The notes beneath the pieces are model-generated. The model did not search any database. It saw only the letters and a program-made list of their open reading frames with translations, and was not told where the DNA came from. The translations under genes were made by a program, and so were the position numbers. 64,000 nucleotides of DNA from Dactylosporangium aurantiacum (GTDB lineage Bacteria; Actinomycetota; Actinomycetes; Mycobacteriales; Micromonosporaceae), in assembly GCF_000716715.1 (NCBI RefSeq), contig NZ_JNYJ01000030.1, forward strand, positions 62,001 to 126,000, read 5' to 3'. The first letter of the stretch is position 1, and every line of letters begins with the position of its first letter. Of this stretch, positions 1-10,976 are shown piece after piece.

Positions 1-2
1 GC

Positions 3-1115
3 CCCGGGTTCGGCGACGCCGAGGCGACCCAGCGGATCCGTCCGATGACCCCGCCGGCGGCGCCGCAGGGCTACCGGGGCGCACCGCCGGCCGGCCCCCA
101 ACAGGGCTACCAGCAGGGCTACGCACCGGTCCAGCCGCCGCGGGCCGTGCCGCCACCGCCGGTCCAGCAGGTGTACCAGTCCCCGTCGGCGACCCGCATG
201 GACTACGCGCCGCCGCTGCCCCGGGAGGAGCCGCTGCCGCCGCCACCCAGGCAGCGCAGCGTGGCGATCCCGGTGCTGGTCGGCATCCTGGTCCTCGCCC
301 TGGCGCTGGCCGGTTACGTGGTCTACAAGGAAGTCGGCAACAAGGGCGACGACGTCGCCCAGCAGCCCACGACGAGCACGAGCGCGGGCGCCGGCCCGTC
401 GTCCTCCGCCAGCGGCAACGTCCTGGAGATCCCGGTCCGGCCCCGCGAGGACCGGCCGTCGTGGCTGCCCAGCAACTGGAAGCTGTTCCAGCAGCGTGGC
501 CTGCACGAGTTGTGGTATTCGCAGGACGAGTCCGAGGGCGGCCGCTGCGACGCGACCGACAGCGAGCTGCACGTCGTGACCGAGCGCCAGGGCCTGACCG
601 GCTGCACCCTGAAGGACCCGCTCAACGTGCCGATGACCGACGTCGGCATCGAGGCGAAGGTGCACCGCCAGAACGGCTGCGCCGGCATCTGGGCCAGGAC
701 GGGCGACAAGGGGTACACGGTCGGCGTCTGCGACGGCGTGGTCCGGCTGCACGCCCTCGGCGACTTCGCCCCCAGCCAGGACAACGAGCTCGCCTCCTGG
801 CCCGTGAAGATCACCGGCGACCCGTATGTGGCGCTGGTCGTCATCGGCATCGAGGTGTCCGTGTACGTCAACGGCACCAAGCTCGGCTCCAAGACCCACG
901 ACCTGATCAAGCGCGGCCGCGTCAACCTGGGCGCCTTCACCTCCGCTGACCCGGCCGACATCACCTTCTCCGAGGTCAGGGTCTGGCAGCCGCAGTCCAA
1001 CTCCGGCGGCGGCGGCAACCCCACCACCTCCCCGTCCCCGTCGAGGTCGGGCTGGTCCAACTCCCCGTCCCCCACCTGGACCCCGAAACCGACCCAGACC
1101 CGCTCATCCACCTGA
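3..1115 (+). CDS. Membrane-anchored protein with extracellular domain, 5' end outside the window
   Basis: The frame is open from the left edge, so the true start lies upstream and the ATG at 45 is probably internal. Visible in order are a Pro/Gln/Tyr-rich cytoplasmic stretch, one membrane segment about 73-94 residues after that ATG, a Ser/Thr/Gly spacer, a globular domain of about 175 residues with four cysteines (RCDA, TGCT, GCAG, GVCD), and a Ser/Pro/Thr-rich tail. The extracellular part looks like a LamG/concanavalin-type beta sandwich. In Micromonosporaceae such tails follow Ser/Thr kinase domains, but no kinase domain is inside the window, so that identity is only inferred. Confidence 0.6.
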   Translation, partial: PGFGDAEATQRIRPMTPPAAPQGYRGAPPAGPQQGYQQGYAPVQPPRAVPPPPVQQVYQSPSATRMDYAPPLPREEPLPPPPRQRSVAIPVLVGILVLALALAGYVVYKEVGNKGDDVAQQPTTSTSAGAGPSSSASGNVLEIPVRPREDRPSWLPSNWKLFQQRGLHELWYSQDESEGGRCDATDSELHVVTERQGLTGCTLKDPLNVPMTDVGIEAKVHRQNGCAGIWARTGDKGYTVGVCDGVVRLHALGDFAPSQDNELASWPVKITGDPYVALVVIGIEVSVYVNGTKLGSKTHDLIKRGRVNLGAFTSADPADITFSEVRVWQPQSNSGGGGNPTTSPSPSRSGWSNSPSPTWTPKPTQTRSST

Positions 1116-1167
1116 CACCCCGGTCGACGGCCCACACGGGCGGACCGGACCGCCGCCAAGGCCGGCG

Positions 1168-1227
1168 TGGCCTGGCCGGGCATGGCCTGGCCGGGCATGG
1201 GCTGGCCGGGCATGGGCTGGCCGGGCG
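1168..1227. repeat. Four tandem 15-bp units (TGGSCTGGCCGGGCA type)
   Basis: Units start at 1168, 1183, 1198 and 1213 and differ at one or two positions. They run into a related GC-rich stretch and then the 57-bp repeat. Confidence 0.85.
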
Positions 1228-1267
1228 AAGTGGGCTGGTTCGGCCGGCGTTGGGGGCTGGTTGGGCC

Positions 1268-1411
1268 GGCGTGGCCTGGCCGGGTTGGTGTGGCCCGGTC
1301 GAGCAGGCGTGGGCTGGCCGCCCCGGCGTGGCCTGGCCGGGTTGGTGTGGCCCGGTCGAGCAGGCGTGGGCTGGCCGCCCCGGCGTGGCCTGGCCGGGTT
1401 GGTGTGGCCCG
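1268..1411. repeat. 57-bp tandem repeat, about 2.5 copies
   Basis: Copies start at 1268, 1325 and 1382 with exact 57-bp spacing; the third stops after about 30 bp. Copies are identical over their shared length. The period is a multiple of three, but no reading frame through it looks like a protein. Confidence 0.9.
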
Positions 1412-1991
1412 ACGGAGTTGCGTCAGTGGCCGACAGAGCCGCGCCGGCGTGCCGACGGAGTTGCGCCAGCATGGTGGGGTCCGCTCGGCATGCGGCGGAG
1501 ACCGACCGGCGGTGGGGGTGATGCCGGCCCGGCGCACCGCGACTGCGGGGGTCCGCGCCGTCTCCGGTGGAGGCCCGACCGAAGGCCGGCCGGAGTGATC
1601 GGCGCCCGGCACGAGAGGGTGAGGCCGTCGGAGGCCCGGCGTTACCAGGCCGAGCCGACCAGGTCCCACAAGGGGCGGTCATCCCACGACGGGCGTGGCA
1701 AGCACTTCGCCGACCGGGGGCCTGGATCGCCGTCATGACAAGGCGCCCCGGCCGTCCGCCAGCCGATGTGACCGCTGGCCGTCCGGCGGCTGGCGTTTGT
1801 CACCGGAGTTACGGAGTGCATAGCGACCTGGAGCGGCCTGCCAGGTCAGGACCGTCGTGGCGCCGTCCGCAGGTGATCGACCCGGCGCTGCGGGAGGTTG
1901 GCGGCCACCGTCGCCCGACGGCCAGGTCACCGCGGTTCAACGGAACAGAAGCGCGCGCAGGAGGGATCGGCCCGGGACCCGGCGGCACGGC

Positions 1992-2030
1992 GGGAAGCGG
2001 GCTGGTCTGGCTCGCCTTCGGCCGCTTCCC
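1992..2030 (-). terminator. Possible terminator after the DUF3052 gene
   Basis: GGGAAGCGG at 1992-2000 pairs perfectly with CCGCTTCCC at 2022-2030, with a second weaker GC pairing inside the loop. It lies about 40 bp beyond the stop of the minus-strand gene. There is no T-tract, which is common in actinomycetes. Confidence 0.4.
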
Positions 2031-2072
2031 CGGCGAGGGGCCGTGGGAAGAGGACGCCGGCGAGCGCAGCGG

Positions 2073-2504
2073 CTAGCGGCGGGACCGTGCGGCGCGCGGT
2101 GCGACCAGGCGCGCCGCGGTCCAGTCCTTGCCGGCGTTGACCGTCGAGGTCTGCTGCAACCCGGCGGTGGGAGCCGACTCGTTGATATCGCTCGGCTCGA
2201 CGTGCCCGGGACGGCCGGCCTTGGGGGTGAGCAGCCACACCACGCCGTTGTCCGCGAGCGGGCCCAGCGCGTCGATGAGCGTCTCGACCAGGTCGCCGTC
2301 GTCGTCGCGCCACCACAGCAGCACCACGTCGACGACCTCGTCGGTCTCCTCGTCAACCAGGTCCCCGCACCGGTCGATCAGGACGTCGCGGAGATCCTGG
2401 TCGACGTCGTCGTCGTACCCCATCTCCATAACGACCATGCCCGGTTCGACGCCGAACCGGTCCGCCAGGCTCTTCACCTCGGCCTGACCCGCGGTCGCGT
2501 TCAC
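2073..2504 (-). CDS. DUF3052 family protein
   Basis: This is a 143-residue soluble acidic protein with a conserved core containing GVEPGMVVMEMGYDDDVD, an LLWWRDDDGDL segment and a WLLTPKAGRPGHV segment, all hallmarks of DUF3052. No biochemical function is established for the family. The start is GTG at 2504, with an AGGAGG ribosome binding site about nine bases upstream. In actinobacteria the family sits beside aceE, as here, which suggests a link to central metabolism. The last roughly 30 residues are basic and low-complexity. Confidence 0.9.
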   Translation of the reverse strand: MNATAGQAEVKSLADRFGVEPGMVVMEMGYDDDVDQDLRDVLIDRCGDLVDEETDEVVDVVLLWWRDDDGDLVETLIDALGPLADNGVVWLLTPKAGRPGHVEPSDINESAPTAGLQQTSTVNAGKDWTAARLVAPRAARSRR

Positions 2505-2610
2505 TGTCCACTGCCTCCTGTCGCAACACCACTGTTAGCGCGTAGTCCACACAGTACGGGCCGTCAACGCAAGTGGCGCACCGATGCGATCGAAAAACTA
2601 TCGGTCCAAA

Positions 2611-5214
2611 CTACCGGGCCAACAGCGATTTTGCTCCCTGGACGATCTGTTCCTCGGACACGAGGACGTGGTTGGCGGCCGGTCCGAGGGGCACGAACGA
2701 GTCGACGGCGGCCACCCGGCGGGCCACGCCGACGTACCCGGCGTCGACGAGCGCGGCGATGATGCCCTCGCCGACACCGCCGGAGCGGCGGGTCTCGTCG
2801 ACGACGAGGACCCGGCCGGTGTCGGAGGCGTGCTTGATGATGTCGCCGACGGGCAGGGGCGACAGCCAGCGCAGGTCGACGACCCGGCAGCTGACGCCCT
2901 CCTCGGAGAGGCGGGCGGCGGCGCGCAGCGACATGCGCACGCCGTTGCCGAAGGTGATGATGGTCAGGTCGTCGTTCGGGCCGCTGTGGTACGCCCGGGC
3001 CCGGCCGATCGGCACGTGGATGGCCGACCACTCGCTCGGCGGCGCGTACTCCGACAGCCACCAGTTGTCGCCGGCGGTGTGCAGGTCGCGGGTGTGGTAG
3101 AGCGCGATGGGCTCCAGGAAGACGCAGACGCTGCCGTCGACGATCGCGCTGGCGAGGCAGGTGCGCAGCATGGGCGCGGCGTCCTCGGCGCGGGCGGGCG
3201 CGGCGACGACGAGCCCGGGGATGTCGCGCAGCACGGCGAGGGCGTTGTCGTTGTGGAAGTGCCCGCCGAAGCCGAGCTGGTAGGCGAGGCCGGCCACCCG
3301 CACCACCATCGGGTTGCGGTACGCCCCCTGCGAGAAGAACTGCATGGTGGCGGCCTCGCCGCGTAACTGGTCCTCGGCGTTGTGCAGGTACGCGAGGTAC
3401 TGGATCTCCGGCACGGGCAGCATCCCGGCCAGGCCGGCGCCCAGGCCGAGGCCGAGGATGGAGGTCTCGTCCAGCAGCGTGTCGAAGACGCGGGTGGTGC
3501 CGAAGCGGTCCCGCAGGCCCTTGGTCACCCCGTAGACGCCACCCTTAGTCGCGACGTCCTCGCCGAAGACCACCATCTGCGGGTAGGCGAGCATGGCGTC
3601 GGTCAGGGCGGCGTTGATCGTCTGGGCGAGGGTGAGCGGGCCGGCGCGCTCGGGCAGCCGGCCGTTGAACGCCGCGGCCCTGGTCGGCGGGTGCCCGTTG
3701 CCCCGGGCGTCCTCGGCGAGCTCGGGCGCCCCCGTGTCCTCGGCGGGCTCGGTCGCGTCGGCGGGACCGGCGGGGTCGGCAGGCTCAGCAGGGTCGGCAG
3801 GCTCGGCGGGGTCGGCAGGCTCGGGCCAGGCGTCGTCGTCAACCGCCTCGCCCTGATTGTCCGTTTCTTCCGGTGTACCGGACTGCGCCGGCTCCTGGGC
3901 GTCGTCCTCGGCCGGCGCCGGGTGCTCCGCGTCCGGCGCCTCCGCCGCGGTGCCGGTGTACGCCTCCGCCAGCTCCAGGTCGTCGTCGATGGCGCTGCAC
4001 GCGTCGGGGTCCACGGTCTCGTCGACCAGGTCGGCGGCGGCGTCGGCGACGGCCCGGGACACCCGCACGGGCCGCCGGGGCGCGAGCGGCGCGGTCACCT
4101 CGGAGGCGTTGCCGAGCTTCGGCTCGCCCAGGACCTCCTCGGCGACGCGGCGCACGTCCCAGCCCAGCTCGTCGTAGCGGGCCATGAGCTCCGCCGGGGT
4201 GGCGACGCCGGCCTCGACGAGGAGCCGGGCGGTGCGCACCAGCGGGTCGCGGGCCAGGTCGGCGGCGATCTCGGTGGGGGAGCGGTACGCCATCTCGGCG
4301 TCGGCGCCGGCGTGGCCCATCAGCCGCACGGTGGTGAGGTGCAGGACCGCGGGGCGCCGGAAGCGGCGCACCCACGCGGCGGCCTCGGCGGCGCGGTCGT
4401 AGGTGGCGGCGCTGTCGCAGCCGTCGGCGGTGTAGTACCGCACGCCGGGCCGGCTGCTGAGGGCGGCGGCGACCCAGCCCTCGGGGGAGCGGACGCTGAT
4501 GCCGAGGCTGTTGTCCTCGCAGACGAACAGCAGCGGCAGCCGCAGGCCGACGTGGTCGCACCAGCCGGCGGTGTTGAACGCGGCGGTCGCGGCGGCGTGG
4601 TTGACCGACGCGTCGCCGAAGGAGCACACGACGAGGGCGTCGCCGGGCCAGCCGTGGCCGTTGGCGGCACCGGCGGCGGGGTTGCGCCGCCGGCCGCGGC
4701 CGAGCGCGAAGGCGACGCCGACGGCGCGCGGCAGGTGCGAGGCGATCGTCGAGGTGGTGGGCACGACGTGCAGGTCGGGGTGGCCGAAGACCTTGTGCCG
4801 GCCGCCGGCGATCGGCTCCTTGGAGGAGGCGACGACCCCGCGCAGGACGTCACGGATCGGGTCGCTGCCGGGGATCTGGGCGGCGCGCATGCAGTAGAAG
4901 CCGCCGGAGCGGTAGTGCAGCAGGGCCGGGTCGGTCGGGCGCAGCGCCGCGGCGACGGCCGCGTTGCCCTCGTGGCCGGACGAGCCGATCGTGTAGTAGC
5001 CGGCGTCGAAGCTGCGCAGCCAGCGGGCGGCGAGGTCGAGGTGGCGGCTGGTGCACTGGGCGTCGTAGAGGGCCCGGGCCTGCACGCCGGTGAGCGCCGT
5101 GTCGTCGCGCACCGGTTCGTCCAGATCCCGGATGACCGTGGCGGCGACGAGCCCGGCGAGCTCCGCGCGGAACCGCTCGTCGAGATCCTGAGGCGTGGTC
5201 ACGCTCGACAGCAT
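2611..5214 (-). CDS. Fused alpha-beta E1 subunit of a 2-oxoacid (branched-chain type) dehydrogenase
   Basis: The 867-residue protein joins both E1 subunits of a thiamine-diphosphate 2-oxoacid dehydrogenase, which decarboxylates 2-oxo acids and passes the acyl group to a lipoyl E2. The alpha half (about 1-380) has the thiamine diphosphate motif around 190-213 (GDALVVCSFGDAS to AFN). The beta half (about 525-867) has the FGEDVATKGGVYGVT and LGLGLGAGLAGMLPVPEIQY segments. Between them lies an acidic linker of about 130 residues with ADPAEP repeats. No E2 or E3 gene is nearby, so the substrate cannot be assigned. The ATG at 5214 lacks a strong ribosome binding site; GTG at 5202 is an alternative. 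Confidence 0.88.
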   Translation of the reverse strand: MLSSVTTPQDLDERFRAELAGLVAATVIRDLDEPVRDDTALTGVQARALYDAQCTSRHLDLAARWLRSFDAGYYTIGSSGHEGNAAVAAALRPTDPALLHYRSGGFYCMRAAQIPGSDPIRDVLRGVVASSKEPIAGGRHKVFGHPDLHVVPTTSTIASHLPRAVGVAFALGRGRRRNPAAGAANGHGWPGDALVVCSFGDASVNHAAATAAFNTAGWCDHVGLRLPLLFVCEDNSLGISVRSPEGWVAAALSSRPGVRYYTADGCDSAATYDRAAEAAAWVRRFRRPAVLHLTTVRLMGHAGADAEMAYRSPTEIAADLARDPLVRTARLLVEAGVATPAELMARYDELGWDVRRVAEEVLGEPKLGNASEVTAPLAPRRPVRVSRAVADAAADLVDETVDPDACSAIDDDLELAEAYTGTAAEAPDAEHPAPAEDDAQEPAQSGTPEETDNQGEAVDDDAWPEPADPAEPADPAEPADPAGPADATEPAEDTGAPELAEDARGNGHPPTRAAAFNGRLPERAGPLTLAQTINAALTDAMLAYPQMVVFGEDVATKGGVYGVTKGLRDRFGTTRVFDTLLDETSILGLGLGAGLAGMLPVPEIQYLAYLHNAEDQLRGEAATMQFFSQGAYRNPMVVRVAGLAYQLGFGGHFHNDNALAVLRDIPGLVVAAPARAEDAAPMLRTCLASAIVDGSVCVFLEPIALYHTRDLHTAGDNWWLSEYAPPSEWSAIHVPIGRARAYHSGPNDDLTIITFGNGVRMSLRAAARLSEEGVSCRVVDLRWLSPLPVGDIIKHASDTGRVLVVDETRRSGGVGEGIIAALVDAGYVGVARRVAAVDSFVPLGPAANHVLVSEEQIVQGAKSLLAR

Positions 5215-5268
5215 GGCCGAAATGGGTCTTCGTCTGCCAGTCCGATGCGCCCGGGCGTGCCCCGGCGG

Positions 5269-5712
5269 CTACCGCCCGCGACCCTCGGCCAGGGCCCTGT
5301 ACTGCGCAGACGCCAGGAAGCCGGGCACCAGAAGCGCCGCGGTCACGCCGAGGTCACGTTCGAGTGCCTCCTCAGGTGTGAGGAAGACCATTGCCTGGCC
5401 CTCGCCGAGCACGATCTCGTCCTGGGTGGCGTCGGTCGCCGCGTAGTACACGTGCATCTCCACGAGCCCGTCGGCGGTGGTCACCGAGGGGCGGGTGCAG
5501 GTCACGTAGTGCTCCAGCGTGGTGACGACGAGTCCGGTCTCCTCCCGGACCTCGCGGCGGGCGGCCTCCTCGGGCGTCTCCCCGTCCTCGATCTTGCCGC
5601 CGGGCATCGCCCACTGGTTGGGCGAGACCTTGGCGTGGGAGTCGCGGTGCTGCATGAGGAGCCGCCCCTGCGGGTCGACGAGGAACACGACGGCGACGCG
5701 ACGCTCGATCAC
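5269..5712 (-). CDS. NUDIX hydrolase
   Basis: The 147-residue protein has a complete Nudix box at residues 39-61 (G-x5-E-x7-REVREETGL), so it should hydrolyse a nucleoside diphosphate linked to another group using Mg2+. The N-terminal VAVVFLVDPQGRLLMQHRD and the WAMPGGKIEDGE segment are typical of MutT-like enzymes. Start is GTG at 5712 with a GGAGG site upstream. It is on the same strand as the fused E1 gene downstream (54-bp gap). The substrate cannot be told from sequence. Confidence 0.9.
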   Translation of the reverse strand: MIERRVAVVFLVDPQGRLLMQHRDSHAKVSPNQWAMPGGKIEDGETPEEAARREVREETGLVVTTLEHYVTCTRPSVTTADGLVEMHVYYAATDATQDEIVLGEGQAMVFLTPEEALERDLGVTAALLVPGFLASAQYRALAEGRGR

Positions 5713-5772
5713 GCCTGCGATCCTCCCGCCTGATGGCCGGGATGCCCGGCAGAAACGCGGTGCACGCGACGC

Positions 5773-6186
5773 TCAACCGCGAAGGAGACTGAAGCGGACC
5801 TGGCGGGTGGCGTTGTCGCCGTTGGGGTCGACCAGGCAGATCGACTGCCAGGTGCCCAGCGCGATGCGCCCGCCGACGACCGGCAGGGTCGCGTACGGCG
5901 CCACGAACGCCGGCATCACGTGGTCGCGGCCGTGGCCGGGCGAGCCGTGCCGGTGCCGCCAGCGGTCGTCGGCCGGCAGGACGTCGTCGAGCGCCCGCAG
6001 CAGGTCGTCGTCGCTGCCGGCGCCGGTCTCGATGATCGCGACCCCGGCGGTGGCGTGCGGGACGAACACGTGCAGCAGCCCGTCGCCGTCCGGGGCGTGC
6101 GCGGCGACGAACCGCGCCGCCTCGTCGGTGATGTCGCGCACCACGGGCCGGGACCCGGTGCGCACGGTGATGACCTCGGAGTGCAT
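5773..6186 (-). CDS. YjbQ/UPF0047 family protein
   Basis: The 137-residue protein matches the YjbQ family: HVFVPHATAGVAIIE, the DDLLRALDDVLP helix, the HGSPGHGRDHVMPA metal-site region and the ending GTWQSICLVDPNGDNATR. Members form trimers with a metal bound by conserved histidines; a weak thiamine-phosphate synthase activity has been reported for the E. coli protein, but the physiological role is open. ATG at 6186 is chosen because upstream sequence in frame is the antisense of the neighbouring Ser/Asp-rich gene. It lies 60 bp from the NUDIX gene. Confidence 0.88.
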   Translation of the reverse strand: MHSEVITVRTGSRPVVRDITDEAARFVAAHAPDGDGLLHVFVPHATAGVAIIETGAGSDDDLLRALDDVLPADDRWRHRHGSPGHGRDHVMPAFVAPYATLPVVGGRIALGTWQSICLVDPNGDNATRQVRFSLLRG

Positions 6187-6209
6187 ACGCGACAGTGTGT
6201 CAGCCGGGG

Positions 6210-6692
6210 TCAGTCGCTGGACGACGAGGACGACGACCCCGAGTCCGACGAGGACGACGAGCCGGAGTCGCTGGAGGACGACGAGCCGGAGTCCGACGAC
6301 GACCAGGACGACCCCGAGTCGTGGGAGTGCGAGTGGCCGTGGTCCATGCTGTGGCCCCAACCGTGCACGTGCCCGTCATGGGAGCCGTGGTGGGCGCCGT
6401 GCCCCCCGCCGTGCCCCCCGCCGTGGTGGCCGCCGTGCCCGTCGAAGGGCGCGCCGGTGAAGCCGTCGGGGGTCCAGTCGGGCCCGAACGGCGTGGCGCC
6501 CGCCGGCCCGCCGCGACCGCCGGGGCCGAACCCGCCGGGGCCGAACCCGTTCAGGGTGCTGTTGAAGGCGGTGTTCACGGTGCGGCGCACGGTCCGGCGC
6601 ACGACGAACGTGATCGCGATGGCCACGACGGTGATCGAGCCCACGACGCAGAGCAGCGGCAGCAGCAGCCACCAGGTGGAGTTGTCGGACAC
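6210..6692 (-). CDS. Single-pass membrane protein with His/Gly-rich and Ser/Asp-rich tail
   Basis: This 160-residue protein starts at GTG 6692 and has one membrane segment at about 7-30, a basic stop-transfer patch (RRTVRRTV), and then pure low complexity. A Gly/Pro stretch is followed by a segment with about 20 His alternating with Gly, Asp and Ser (about 85-126), and the end is a run of SSSSSDSG-type repeats. The His/Asp content suggests metal binding on the side facing away from the N-terminus, but that is inference. I do not recognise a family. It lies upstream of yjbQ on the same strand and diverges from aceE. Confidence 0.7.
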   Translation of the reverse strand: MSDNSTWWLLLPLLCVVGSITVVAIAITFVVRRTVRRTVNTAFNSTLNGFGPGGFGPGGRGGPAGATPFGPDWTPDGFTGAPFDGHGGHHGGGHGGGHGAHHGSHDGHVHGWGHSMDHGHSHSHDSGSSWSSSDSGSSSSSDSGSSSSSDSGSSSSSSSD

Positions 6693-6758
6693 GGCCGGAC
6701 CGTAGCCGACCCGGGACCCTCGGATGCTCGATGAGTCGTCGTTTTGTCACCCGAAAGT

Positions 6759-6770
6759 TACCGGCCGGTA
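6759..6770. promoter_or_regulatory. 12-bp palindrome in the aceE upstream region
   Basis: TACCGGCCGGTA is a perfect palindrome in the 250-bp divergent region between the membrane protein gene and aceE. The neighbourhood is less GC-rich than average. It could be a regulator site for either gene; no binding protein can be named. Confidence 0.35.
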
Positions 6771-6942
6771 TCGTGTCGCGCGTCGCAGTTGACGCCCCGT
6801 AGACGTGACGGACGGCACCGGAGCCAGGCAGGATGGGACATGGGCTCACACATTGCCTCAACATGCACGCCCCGAGGCCATCCCGACCGGTCATAGCCGT
6901 CCTACCGCAGCGCGGCCGGTCCTACACCTAGAAGGAACGCCT

Positions 6943-9687
<2,745 letters not shown>

Positions 9688-9703
9688 CAGCACCGGCAAC
9701 CAG

Positions 9704-9737
9704 GAGAGGGGCCCGCGGCAGTCCGCGGGCCCCTCTC
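9704..9737 (+). terminator. Terminator of aceE
   Basis: A perfect 15-bp stem (9704-9718 with 9723-9737) closes a four-base loop, starting 17 bp after the aceE stop codon. There is no T-tract, as usual for actinomycetes. Confidence 0.9.
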
Positions 9738-9929
9738 TGGTCAGCTCCCCGTCCACCTACGGGGTCGGCGTCGCCGAGGACCGCGCCCAGCTGCTCCGCG
9801 GCGCCGTCGGCGACTTTCGAGGTGTCGGGCACCTCGATGGCGGCCCTGGCCGTCTGGACGGTCGCGGCGGCGGCCCTCGCGGCCTGGGCGTACCGCCGCG
9901 ACCAGGGAGCCAGCTTCAGCTGATCCGCA

Positions 9930-9981
9930 CATCGGCGCCCCCCAATCGGTGTTCCGCCGCCGATCGGAGGGCGCCGATGTA
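9930..9981. other. Large stem-loop with nested inner stem
   Basis: ACATCGGCGCCC (9930-9941) pairs perfectly with GGGCGCCGATGT (9970-9981), and ATCGG/CCGAT can pair inside the loop. It could be a bidirectional terminator or a structured leader for the gene starting at 10189. Its function is not clear. Confidence 0.45.
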
Positions 9982-10188
9982 TGCCGCAAAGAACACGATT
10001 TCCCCGATCGTGGCGATGCGCGCACAACGATCTTTTCCGGTCGCTAGCCTGGCAGGAGCAGGCCTGCGAACGCGCAAGCCGGGGCGATGTCGAGGTGCCG
10101 ACAGCCGGTCGCGCAGAAATGCCGGACCATACAGCTGGACGCGCCGTTTCTCCGATCGCCGGTAAATCCTTTCTTCGGGGAACATGAA

Positions 10189-10728
10189 ATGTATCTGTGG
10201 TACCGCGACCGGGGGGTGCGGTTGCCGTTGTCCTCGACGGGGCAACGGGCAGGTATGGCGGCGACGGTGATGACGGGGGGCAGGACGCGTGAGGTCGGGC
10301 GCCTTGCCGAGGAGGCGGTGACCGCCGTGGCACAACCGGACGCGGTCGGTCTCGTCGTGGCGTACCTGCGCGCCCAGCATCACCTGTCCGGTGCCACGCT
10401 GGTGACCGAGCGCCCCGAGGACCTGGCCGGCAGCCTGCCGGTGCTGCTCGTGGAGGCGGTCGGCGCGCCGGTCCGCTCGAGGCTGCCGTGGGCCCGGCAG
10501 GTGCGCTGGCGCATCGGCCTGCAGGCATGGGCCGATGCCGACCAGGTGGAGACGCTCATCTATGGTGCGTTGACGGCGCTGCTCGCCGCGCGCGGTGTCC
10601 GGCTGCCCGAGGGGGGCCGGATCGTCCGGGTCGACCCGGCCGCCGAGCCGACCGAGGTGCCTGACCGGAAGGCCGCCGACGGGGTCCGACGGGTAGTGAC
10701 TACGGTCGACGTGTCCGTCGGTTACTGA
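10189..10728 (+). CDS. Hypothetical protein, possibly phage-tail derived
   Basis: The 179-residue protein begins at ATG 10189 with GGGGA about eight bases upstream; ATG at 10255 is an alternative. The body (AVGLVVAYLRAQHHLSGATLVTE and RIGLQAWADADQVETLIYGALTALLAARG) recalls small phage head-tail or tail-completion proteins, which combine a joining domain with a VTTVDVSV-type ending. No other phage gene is beside it, so it is either a domesticated remnant or a false resemblance. It is followed by an AT-rich region with inverted repeats. Confidence 0.55.
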   Translation: MYLWYRDRGVRLPLSSTGQRAGMAATVMTGGRTREVGRLAEEAVTAVAQPDAVGLVVAYLRAQHHLSGATLVTERPEDLAGSLPVLLVEAVGAPVRSRLPWARQVRWRIGLQAWADADQVETLIYGALTALLAARGVRLPEGGRIVRVDPAAEPTEVPDRKAADGVRRVVTTVDVSVGY

Positions 10729-10746
10729 TCAAATAAGTAGATCAAC

Positions 10747-10783
10747 ACTCAACGATGAGTAGGTAAATCTGCAACCGTTGAGT
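10747..10783. promoter_or_regulatory. Inverted-repeat cluster in an AT-rich intergenic region
   Basis: ACTCAACG (10747-10754) is matched by CGTTGAGT (10776-10783), and the left arm is itself part of ACTCA-ACGA-TGAGT. TGATC and GATCA flank it on the left. The local base composition is much richer in A and T than the surroundings, which suggests an operator or protein-binding region. Confidence 0.4.
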
Positions 10784-10928
10784 AACTCTGCCGGGCTACA
10801 GAGGGTCGACGTAGGGCTACACCCACGCTACGTTGGGCATCGCCATGAATTCTGCACGTGAATCTTTTCTGGAGCCTGGCGCGCCGCGACCCCACCGCCG
10901 CCCGGCGGGCGCGGGGTGCGCGCACGGC

Positions 10929-10960
10929 GACGGCCGGTCCCCCCGGGCGGACCGGCCGTC
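10929..10960 (-). terminator. Terminator of the prim-pol gene
   Basis: A perfect 12-bp stem (GACGGCCGGTCC at 10929-10940 with its complement at 10949-10960) encloses an eight-base loop, 16 bp beyond the stop of the minus-strand gene. Confidence 0.8.
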
Positions 10961-10976
10961 TGTTCCGGTGCGCGGG

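Larger units (their letters stand above)
1116..2072. other. 957-bp intergenic region, repeat-rich, no convincing gene
   Basis: Frames here are long only because the DNA is GC-rich and repetitive; their translations are Arg/Pro/Ala/Gly-rich with no recognisable fold. The stretch holds four 15-bp units, a 57-bp tandem repeat, and a 9-bp perfect inverted repeat (1758-1766 with 1788-1796) whose arms lie close to two copies of GGCCGTCCG. A possible terminator for the minus-strand DUF3052 gene lies near the right end. Confidence 0.6.
9688..10188. other. 500-bp intergenic region with two stem-loops
   Basis: After the aceE terminator there is no convincing complete gene. A minus-strand frame around 9750-9920 reads like an Ala-rich helical protein (LKLAPWSRRYAQAARAAAA) but has no ATG, GTG or ribosome binding site and runs through the terminator, so it may be a decayed gene. 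A large stem-loop at 9930-9981 and an AT-richer stretch leading to the next gene complete the region. Confidence 0.45.

Noticed and set aside
1168..1411. CRISPR-like array
   Set aside because: The repeats are directly tandem without unique spacers, and no cas genes are present.
323..1736. Long minus-strand frames over the repeat region (up to 448 codons)
   Set aside because: Arg/Pro/Ala-rich translations that mirror the plus-strand gene and the tandem repeats; no start context and no recognisable fold.
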